Positions 1 through 5,525 of a stretch of DNA of 10,786 bases are shown piece by piece (position 1 is the stretch's first letter; each line of letters starts with the position of its first letter). Position numbers and translations under genes: made by a program. The notes under the pieces are model-generated. The model saw nothing but the letters and a program-made list of their open reading frames with translations, ran no database searches and was not told the origin of the DNA. This DNA comes from Abditibacteriales bacterium (lineage in GTDB: Bacteria; Armatimonadota; Abditibacteriia; Abditibacteriales; JANWYM01), in NCBI GenBank assembly GCA_025055355.1, contig JANWYM010000098.1, positions 1 through 10,786 on the forward strand, read 5' to 3'.

Positions 1-1386
1 ACCGAGAAGCGCGTTGGCGCTTATGCGATGGAAATGGTTCGACGTGATGAGGCATGCTACCGTCAAGACCCATCGGCTTTGACCTTTCTCACTGTCAACC
101 TGACCTACAAACCAGCCAACTGGTTCATTTACGGTCGCATTGCCGATGTCCACAATACTGACCCTTACGCGCTGCTTGTTGGCTCGGAGATGCGCCAAGT
201 TTTTGAAGTTGCTGAAACTGCACGCTTCGCTTGCGCGCCCAACATGCTGACCATCACTTATCAGGCGATGTGGATCGAGTCCATCGGCAAACCGACCGAG
301 GGCAAGTTTCCGAGAATGCCTTTTCCTGAAGAGGTTCGCATTATGATGCACTACGCCCTTGCAGGTGGCGCAAAGGGGTTGATTGCCTACATTCACTGCA
401 CGGAGCGTTACCCTGAGCGAATCTTTTGGGGCGCAACAGACCATCCCGACGTTTGGGCTGAAATTGGCAAAGTCAACCGCCAAGTTGAGTTGGTTGCGCC
501 AGTCGTTGCTTGTTCCTACCCGCTTGACATCGCTAAATCGCTAACGGATGGGGTTTTCGCTCGTGCCTTAATTGCGCCCGATGCCGTTTTGGTAGTTTGT
601 GTCAACGAGAAGGGGCAATCTTTGAAAGACAGGTTCGTCAAGCAAACTATCTCACCTGCTGAACTGGAAATCAGCATCCCAACGTGGCTGCCACTGAAAT
701 TCGCCTTCCGGGTTGGCGAAGGTGAATTTGAGCCATTGACCTGCAAAGTTGCGGGCGACCGATTGCGTATTACCTTGCCGAAACTTGAAACAGCCTCTCT
801 CTTGCTGCTTTGCCCCGACAACAACTCGCCCACGAGTTTGAAGCGCCGATATGAGCAAGTGAGGTTGTCAAGGGCTGAAACTTTCCTCCGGGCGATGCAG
901 CGGGAGGAGCAAGAGCGTGGCGAGCAAGCAAATTTGCTCCGCAAAATCCCATTGCTTTTTGGGAGGTTCGCCGTCCCATCGCAAGCGGCAGGCTGTTACG
1001 GCATTGAGCGAAAGACGATGTGGCACCCAACGAAGGAGCAACACAATGCTTGGGAATGGTATGACCCGAAGGGCGAAGCAGAGCATTCAATCACTTGGAC
1101 GGTCCAGGTTGAGCGCGCTGGCAAGTACGTCGTTTACGCTTGCGCCTCCTTTTTCGGCAACGAGTTGATTTTGCGCATTGAGGATGAGAGCGGTAAGATT
1201 GTGCATGAGCGCCCTGTGACTGCCGAGGAGGAGAAGGTTCACGCATGGGAGTTCACATTTGACCGTGAGGGCAAATATCGGCTTGTTCTGGTGCCCAAGA
1301 AAGGCCAAGGGGGCTCTGCCCGCATAAGCAAAATCCTCTTTGTTGTGCCGAAAGATGTCGCCGTTGAAGTGGGGCTAAAGGGATGA
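1..1386 (+). CDS. Glycoside-hydrolase-like TIM-barrel protein with C-terminal beta-sandwich (5' truncated)
   Basis: The frame is open from base 1 to the TGA at 1384-1386. The first in-frame ATG (28) has no ribosome binding site and lies in the middle of plausible protein sequence, so the true start is upstream of the window. Numbered from that ATG, residues about 1-160 look like the second half of a (beta/alpha)8 barrel: the stretch FPEEVRIMMHYALAGGAKGL followed by IAYIH resembles the late barrel strands of GH42-like and other clan-A-type hydrolases. Residues about 170-270 form a beta-rich domain like those following such barrels, residues about 275-300 are a charged helix, and residues about 345-440 look like a carbohydrate-binding-type beta-sandwich (alternating strands, 'AGKYVVYACA', 'EGKYRLVLVP'). 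The catalytic part is mostly outside the window, so neither family nor substrate can be named. It is the first visible gene of a same-strand group of secreted carbohydrate-active proteins. Coding status is near certain; function is inferred from fold style. Confidence 0.8.
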   Translation, partial: TEKRVGAYAMEMVRRDEACYRQDPSALTFLTVNLTYKPANWFIYGRIADVHNTDPYALLVGSEMRQVFEVAETARFACAPNMLTITYQAMWIESIGKPTEGKFPRMPFPEEVRIMMHYALAGGAKGLIAYIHCTERYPERIFWGATDHPDVWAEIGKVNRQVELVAPVVACSYPLDIAKSLTDGVFARALIAPDAVLVVCVNEKGQSLKDRFVKQTISPAELEISIPTWLPLKFAFRVGEGEFEPLTCKVAGDRLRITLPKLETASLLLLCPDNNSPTSLKRRYEQVRLSRAETFLRAMQREEQERGEQANLLRKIPLLFGRFAVPSQAAGCYGIERKTMWHPTKEQHNAWEWYDPKGEAEHSITWTVQVERAGKYVVYACASFFGNELILRIEDESGKIVHERPVTAEEEKVHAWEFTFDREGKYRLVLVPKKGQGGSARISKILFVVPKDVAVEVGLKG

Positions 1387-1532
1387 AGGCGTCGCAGGAG
1401 CGTTGTTCTCATCAACCTGATGACACCAACTGGCGTTTGAAGGCTACCACGGCAGGGAAAGAAGGGAAGGCGCCGTATTATTGGGTATCGTTGAACTCAA
1501 CTTTTGCGTTTGCCCTTGCCCTCGAAAATGCC

Positions 1533-1583
1533 CGTCATGGCGAGCGAAGCGAAGCCATCCCCTTCGCTCCGCTCGCTATGACG
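1533..1583. repeat. 51-bp dispersed palindromic repeat (GCGAGCGAAGCGAAG type)
   Basis: Arms at 1533-1554 and 1562-1583 (22 bp each) are reverse complements except at two positions, one of which is a G-U pair in RNA. They are separated by a 7-nt loop, CCATCCC. The core GCGAGCGAAGCGAAG with flanking GTCAT/ATGAC resembles a repeat I know from many genomes as a dispersed intergenic palindrome. An A-run lies just upstream and TTTTCC follows the 3' arm, so the transcribed hairpin could also act as a weak terminator or a 3'-end stabiliser for the gene ending at 1386. It lies in the 223-bp gap between two genes. No transposase is adjacent. Confidence 0.8.
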
Positions 1584-1595
1584 TTTTCCTGCGGC

Positions 1596-1603
1596 GGGGA
1601 GGG
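1596..1603 (+). promoter_or_regulatory. Ribosome binding site deciding the start at 1610
   Basis: GGGGAGGG lies six bases before the ATG at 1610. The longer open frame beginning at 1481 would translate straight through the palindromic repeat and place charged residues ahead of the signal peptide, so this site supports the 1610 start. Confidence 0.75.
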
Positions 1604-1609
1604 AAAGAT

Positions 1610-3151
1610 ATGGGACAAAACTGTGTGGTCCTGATGCCTTTCGTGACAGCCTCTCTTCTCACACTCGGCTTGTCAACTTACAGCATCGCTGGTGCCGAAA
1701 AGCAGCGCAGTCCGTCAAAGGTTGTGGTTCTCAAACCTGTCACCGATAAAGGCGTGACGACGGGCGATTTCAAGGGCGGTTTGAAACCGCAAGACCAAGA
1801 GGGCAAATCGCCAACTGTTTGGGTCGCTCAACTTGTTTGGTGGGATGTCCAACAAGTGCTCGTTCAGTTTGACCTAAGCCAATTGCCCAAAAACTTGCAA
1901 GTCAAAAAGGCGACTTTGGAACTTTACGTCGCCGAGTTCAAGGAATTGACAGCGGGCAAGGCGCCTGAGCCAATGAAGGTTAGGGTCGCCAGTTTGCCTC
2001 CTTACGACATTTGGGACGAAACAAGCGCCAACTTCCAAATGCGCAACGAAAAAGAGCGTTGGTCAGGTGGCGAAATTTACAAAACCATCTGGAAAGTTCT
2101 GGACACGCACGCGGTAACCCAAAGTGGCGTTTGGTGTCGTTGGGATGTGACCGAAGCAGTTCGCAACCACCACGAGGGCAAAGTTGCTTTGAGCGGTTTC
2201 CTTTTGCAAGCCGATGAACCGATGAACAACTGGGGCGACTTGACAAACAGCCCAGCCAGGGTCGGGTTCGCAACGAAAGAGCATCCTGATGCAAAGCTTC
2301 ATCCCAAACTCGTCGTTGAAATGGAGTCGCCACCGAAAGGCAGAAAGTTGTCGAAGGCGCAACCAATCGTTCATCCGTCGCAACTGCTCCGAATGCCCAA
2401 GTCACCTTTCATCATCTGGTATCAATGCCCGTTCCTTGACGACTTGCGTCACTGCAACATTGACGCTTCCGTCGGCAACATCCGATGGGCTTTTGAAAAC
2501 CACCATCGTGGCATCACTTCGCTGATGTGGGTTTACGGTCCAAACCTTTACGGCGAGGCTAAGGATTGGGATGTGGAGCGCTTCGTTGGCTACTACGGCT
2601 CTCATGCTCAACAAGGTTACGCAGGAATTGCGATGGACGAGTGGAACGTCGGCGATGACCATCCGTATGTTCCGATGATTGCCGAGGCGCTGCGCAGGGT
2701 CAAGGCTCAATTCCCCAAATTTTTCATCGCCGTTTGGGTTACCGAGCCGACGCCCGTTTTTCGTTCACTCGTCAAAGAGGGAGCCATTGACCTTGCCATC
2801 ATTCAAGGCTACACTTTCGTGCCCAATCATCCTGAGTGGGCAATTTCGTGGGATGGAGTTCTGAGGCGGGTTGAGTTGATGAAGGCGGAAGGCGTGCTGC
2901 ACAAAACTGTCATTTGCGTCGGTATGGTTTCGCCAACACCAGATAAGCACGGCAATCGCATGACCGCAGAGGAGTTGACAAGGCAAGTGCAAGATTTGGC
3001 GAAACGCTATCCTCAAATGCCAGGTATCGCCTTTTACGGCGTCGTTGGTTTTGGCGATTACAAAGTGGACATTGAGAAGACGAAGGGGTTGGTGCTACTG
3101 GCAGACAAAGTTGCTGGCGAGACATTCAAAGTGAGGAGAAGCGAAAGGTAG
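1610..3151 (+). CDS. Secreted protein: DNRLRE/CBM96-like domain plus TIM-barrel-like putative glycosidase domain
   Basis: The product has 513 residues. Residues 1-29 form a signal peptide (hydrophobic run VTASLLTLGL, then a small-residue cleavage region SIAGA). Residues about 38-238 match the DNRLRE/CBM96-type beta-sandwich: a VLVQFDLSQLP strand, then ATLELYV, then a late WCRWDVTEAVRNHHEGK segment and GFLLQADE. This fold binds polysaccharide in known members. Residues about 264-507 look like a TIM barrel: PFIIWYQCPF, a MWVYGPNLYGEA strand, GIAMDEWNVG (Asp343-Glu344), FFIAVWVTEP, AIIQGYTF, VICVGMVS and PGIAFYGVVGFGDY. Acidic residues at strand ends (Glu344, and Glu in VTEP) are candidate catalytic residues, but I cannot assign a glycoside hydrolase family. 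The start at 1610 rests on the ribosome binding site and the signal peptide. The next gene begins 16 bp downstream, so the two are probably cotranscribed. The protein is probably exported and acts on a polysaccharide; the substrate is unknown. Confidence 0.85.
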   Translation: MGQNCVVLMPFVTASLLTLGLSTYSIAGAEKQRSPSKVVVLKPVTDKGVTTGDFKGGLKPQDQEGKSPTVWVAQLVWWDVQQVLVQFDLSQLPKNLQVKKATLELYVAEFKELTAGKAPEPMKVRVASLPPYDIWDETSANFQMRNEKERWSGGEIYKTIWKVLDTHAVTQSGVWCRWDVTEAVRNHHEGKVALSGFLLQADEPMNNWGDLTNSPARVGFATKEHPDAKLHPKLVVEMESPPKGRKLSKAQPIVHPSQLLRMPKSPFIIWYQCPFLDDLRHCNIDASVGNIRWAFENHHRGITSLMWVYGPNLYGEAKDWDVERFVGYYGSHAQQGYAGIAMDEWNVGDDHPYVPMIAEALRRVKAQFPKFFIAVWVTEPTPVFRSLVKEGAIDLAIIQGYTFVPNHPEWAISWDGVLRRVELMKAEGVLHKTVICVGMVSPTPDKHGNRMTAEELTRQVQDLAKRYPQMPGIAFYGVVGFGDYKVDIEKTKGLVLLADKVAGETFKVRRSER

Positions 3152-3152
3152 C

Positions 3153-3160
3153 AAGGGGGG
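3153..3160 (+). promoter_or_regulatory. Ribosome binding site for the GTG start at 3168
   Basis: AAGGGGGG lies seven bases before the GTG at 3168. The same spacing logic makes the in-frame ATG at 3177 less favoured, since it is 16 bases away. The ATG at 3161 touches the site and is out of frame. Confidence 0.6.
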
Positions 3161-3167
3161 ATGTCTT

Positions 3168-4268
3168 GTGTTGGCTATGCTATTAGCGGAATTGCTTTTC
3201 GGCTTCGTCAACGCGAACCAAACAGTTAGGGTGCAGCGGGTTGAACCAAGGTATATTCGTGGGGACACGCCAATTAGGGGAGCAATCGTCACGCTGGTTC
3301 CGCCGGAACGGACGGACGCGAAGTTGGTGAACGAGGTTGAACGAGCGCTTCGTCAGTATGGTGCAACAGTTGAGCGTGCTATGCAAGATGCCGACCCTCC
3401 AGATTTGCTTCGGCGTGGTGGCGTGGTGGCTTTGGGTCATGCGTGGAACAACCGCATAGTGCGTCGGCTCTATTACGAAATGTATGACTGGACTGACGCA
3501 GCATGGCCTTCTCGGGGTGGTTACGCTTTGCGAACCATCGTTGACCCGTATGCTCCTGGTAACGATGTAATACGCGTCGCATACAGCGATGACCGAGATG
3601 CCAAGCGGGCCATCAAGGCTTTTTTGAGTGCATTGGACAAAATGTCAGCAGATAGTAATTTGCCCTACCTTCACCCGGTGAAACTCGGCGAACTTGAGCC
3701 AATATACGCTCGCTTTTTGAACCCACTACTTGAACCTACATTTCAGTGGCGTCATGAAGACAACACGTGGGATCTACAAGTTCAAAGTTCACATCTTGGC
3801 TTGGGCTATTTGTTCACTGGACGGGAGGGGTTTCTCGTTGAGTTTCGTCGCCGTTTCCTTCGCTATCTGGAACACAACTCGGCTCGTGGCTGTTCGGGCA
3901 GTCACGGTTTCATGCACCACATCACGCTCCCTTACTTCCTGACTGAGCACCACACCATTTGGTCTTTGGATGACCGAAAGAAGGCGGTAAACCACATCCT
4001 TGAGGTTTTCCTGAGCAGTGAAGGCATTAAGTTTGATGGCTTCTTAGCGGGAACACGAAGCAATGATCCCCGCGACAATCACGCCACGCGGGCTGCTTTG
4101 GACAATTTCATCCATGCTCGCTATTTTCACTTACCAGAAGCCAAAGAGGGATTGGCTTTGGTTGACCGCTTCTTCCGATGGCAGTTTCACTGCTCCAAAC
4201 CACAGTTCACCTCATCAGCTGGACTCACGGTCGCTCTATGGTTCGCGCCATTGAATGTGGCGACTTAA
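3168..4268 (+). CDS. Secreted alpha-helical protein, N-terminal fragment of a probably frameshifted gene
   Basis: The open frame has 366 residues with a GTG start. A short hydrophobic N-terminus (LAMLLAELLFGFVNA) acts as a signal peptide. Residues about 30-155 form an alpha/beta domain (GAIVTLVPPE, VVALGHAWNNR, and the end DVIRVAYSDDRDAKRAIKAF) resembling the non-catalytic N-terminal domain of GH20/GH67/GH115-type enzymes. Residues about 165-350 are strongly helical, with His- and Asn-rich motifs (GSHGFMHHITLPYFLTEHH, DPRDNHATRA), in the style of an alpha/alpha-toroid polysaccharide lyase or hydrolase; this is a resemblance only. The last ~25 residues before the TAA look unlike the rest. The next frame overlaps by 91 bp, lacks a signal peptide and starts with FG-GAP repeats, which a secreted protein should carry. 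The simplest reading is one former gene with a one-base loss between about 4205 and 4235. The fragment has a good start and ribosome binding site. Confidence 0.7.
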   Translation: MLAMLLAELLFGFVNANQTVRVQRVEPRYIRGDTPIRGAIVTLVPPERTDAKLVNEVERALRQYGATVERAMQDADPPDLLRRGGVVALGHAWNNRIVRRLYYEMYDWTDAAWPSRGGYALRTIVDPYAPGNDVIRVAYSDDRDAKRAIKAFLSALDKMSADSNLPYLHPVKLGELEPIYARFLNPLLEPTFQWRHEDNTWDLQVQSSHLGLGYLFTGREGFLVEFRRRFLRYLEHNSARGCSGSHGFMHHITLPYFLTEHHTIWSLDDRKKAVNHILEVFLSSEGIKFDGFLAGTRSNDPRDNHATRAALDNFIHARYFHLPEAKEGLALVDRFFRWQFHCSKPQFTSSAGLTVALWFAPLNVAT

Positions 4269-5386
4269 ATGGCGACGGACGGGATGAAGTCGTGGTGGGT
4301 GTAAGCGATAACCACATTTATTGCCTAAGCGATGAAGGTGAGATTTTGTGGCGATGCCGAGCGGAATGGGGGACGCCTGCTACAATCCACCTAACGGATT
4401 TAAATGGCGATGGCAGGTCGGAAGTGCTTTTCGGCACGGAGGACCCTTCAATTCACAGCAGTTGTCTCGTTTGCGATGATCGGGGGTCTCGTGGTGCCAG
4501 CGGCATACCTTGGCGTTTGGGGGTTGGAGACCTTGTCTCTTGGTCTCATCCTGCTTCCTTGACTGCGATTTTGCCCCTTCCGATCGGCAACGGGAAGGCG
4601 GTCGTTCTGGGCGTGGATGGTTCATCGGGTCAAATCCGATGCGTGGATTTGAACAACAGGGAGCGGTGGCGAATCCACTGTGGTGCTCGTCCAATTGGGC
4701 TGTGGCTTTTGAAGCGCTCACCCGAAATCTCTCCAACTTTTAAGCCCTATGAGAATGTAGCCGTTCTCGCTTGTTGGGACAGTGGCTATTTGTTGCTGAT
4801 CGCTTCCGACGGTGCAGTGACGGCTCGCAAGTATGTGGGCCAGCCGATTCGCCAAGCCGTGCAATATGCCGATGGGACAGTGTTGGTGTTGGGTAGTAGC
4901 CTTTTCGTTTGCCGCATGGGCAAATTGAACGTGCCGTTGAAGCGGCGCTTCCTGACCCCGTTCAGGTGCTTGCCGAGGCTGGACTTAAACCCGCATTTGC
5001 TAACAGCGCTTCCCTCTGGTTGCAGTATTGATTTGGCGCTCAGTTGCTCCTGCTGCCTGCATTGGCCCATAGTTCCGCGGTGGCAGCCCAGCGAGAAAAT
5101 TATGTGGTATGAAGGCGGCGACTTCCGTTTCGGACCGACTTTTTGGGGGTTGCGGGATGGCTATCGTGAGGCTTGCCTGCTCCATTGGGCGATAAGGCAG
5201 CTGAAGGCGGTCAAAATGCAAGCCATCGTTTATGAAAAAGCCGATGCCTTGCTTCACCTGGGTGAGGTCTCAAGCGAAATTGACCGTTGGCGCAGCATCG
5301 TCAACCTCCACTCGCCGCTGACGACGAATCAACTCAGGCGCGAACTGCTCAAAGCCGTAAGCATGATTCAAAAAGGTCCGTCGTGA
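4178..5386 (+). CDS. FG-GAP/beta-propeller repeat protein, C-terminal fragment without signal peptide
   Basis: The open frame is 402 codons from the ATG at 4178; another in-frame ATG is at 4238, and neither has a convincing ribosome binding site. Two FG-GAP/VCBS-type calcium loops are clear: DLNGDGRDEVVVG at residues 29-41 and DLNGDGRSEVLFG at 74-86. Propeller-blade patterns follow (IYCLSDEGEILWRC, VLGVDGSSGQIRCVDLNNRERWR, SGYLLLIASDGAVTARKY) up to about residue 245. Such propellers are normally extracellular and attached to hydrolases or adhesins. Residues about 248-308 in this frame are Cys-rich and unlike a propeller, probably because the true frame shifts there. Residues from about 310 to 402 are helical and of unrecognised family. 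With no export signal and a 91-bp overlap with the preceding gene, this is more likely the tail of a broken gene than an independent cytoplasmic protein. Confidence 0.5.
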   Translation: MAVSLLQTTVHLISWTHGRSMVRAIECGDLNGDGRDEVVVGVSDNHIYCLSDEGEILWRCRAEWGTPATIHLTDLNGDGRSEVLFGTEDPSIHSSCLVCDDRGSRGASGIPWRLGVGDLVSWSHPASLTAILPLPIGNGKAVVLGVDGSSGQIRCVDLNNRERWRIHCGARPIGLWLLKRSPEISPTFKPYENVAVLACWDSGYLLLIASDGAVTARKYVGQPIRQAVQYADGTVLVLGSSLFVCRMGKLNVPLKRRFLTPFRCLPRLDLNPHLLTALPSGCSIDLALSCSCCLHWPIVPRWQPSEKIMWYEGGDFRFGPTFWGLRDGYREACLLHWAIRQLKAVKMQAIVYEKADALLHLGEVSSEIDRWRSIVNLHSPLTTNQLRRELLKAVSMIQKGPS

Positions 5387-5423
5387 GGCACGCAACGGGG
5401 AGAAGTGCCGTCAAAATAGGGGC

Positions 5424-5465
5424 GATGTGCCGAGTTGACTTTTGCGGACAGGTTGCATCGGCATC
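5424..5465 (+). other. Possible hairpin in the 139-bp gap before the DUF4091 gene
   Basis: GATG-(TG)-CCGA at 5424-5433 is complementary to TCGGCATC at 5458-5465: eight pairs with a two-base bulge and a 24-nt loop. There is no T-run after it. No promoter with matching -35 and -10 boxes is visible in this gap, although TTGACT occurs inside the loop. It may be incidental. Confidence 0.3.
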
Positions 5466-5525
5466 TCAGAGACAAATCGTGAGGGCACTCGGAGTCAAAG
5501 TGAAAGAGCGTGGAGGTGACTAAGG

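Larger units (their letters stand above)
3168..5386 (+). pseudogene. Probable broken gene: helical domain plus FG-GAP propeller, frames split by lesions
   Basis: The left frame (codon starts divisible by 3) and the right frame (codon starts one base earlier) describe complementary halves of one secreted protein: signal peptide and helical enzyme-like domain, then a calcium-binding FG-GAP propeller. Inserting a single base near 4215 would join '...KPQFTSS' to 'WTHGRSMVRAIECGD...'. Between 4921 and 5100 the right frame becomes odd and Cys-rich (SGCSIDLALSCSCCLHW), while a third frame reads as ordinary protein (QIERAVEAALPDPVQ, then SASLWLQY) but contains a TGA at 5029-5031. The sensible frame returns to YEGGDFRFGP at about 5108. 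This adds up to about three frameshifts and one stop. No canonical slippery heptamer is visible at the first junction. A translationally coupled pair of genes or sequencing errors remain possible. Confidence 0.55.

Noticed and set aside
1481..1609. 43-residue N-terminal extension of the DNRLRE gene
   Set aside because: It translates the repeat and lacks a ribosome binding site. The ATG at 1610 has both a good site and a proper signal peptide.
1383..1634. 83-codon + strand frame overlapping the stop of the first gene (ATGA)
   Set aside because: The overlap looks like translational coupling, but the peptide has no domain, reads through the palindromic repeat and overlaps the start of the next gene.
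4195..4240. Programmed -1 ribosomal frameshift joining the two overlapping frames
   Set aside because: No X-XXY-YYZ slippery heptamer in the correct phase and no obvious stimulatory stem was found. A mutation is simpler.
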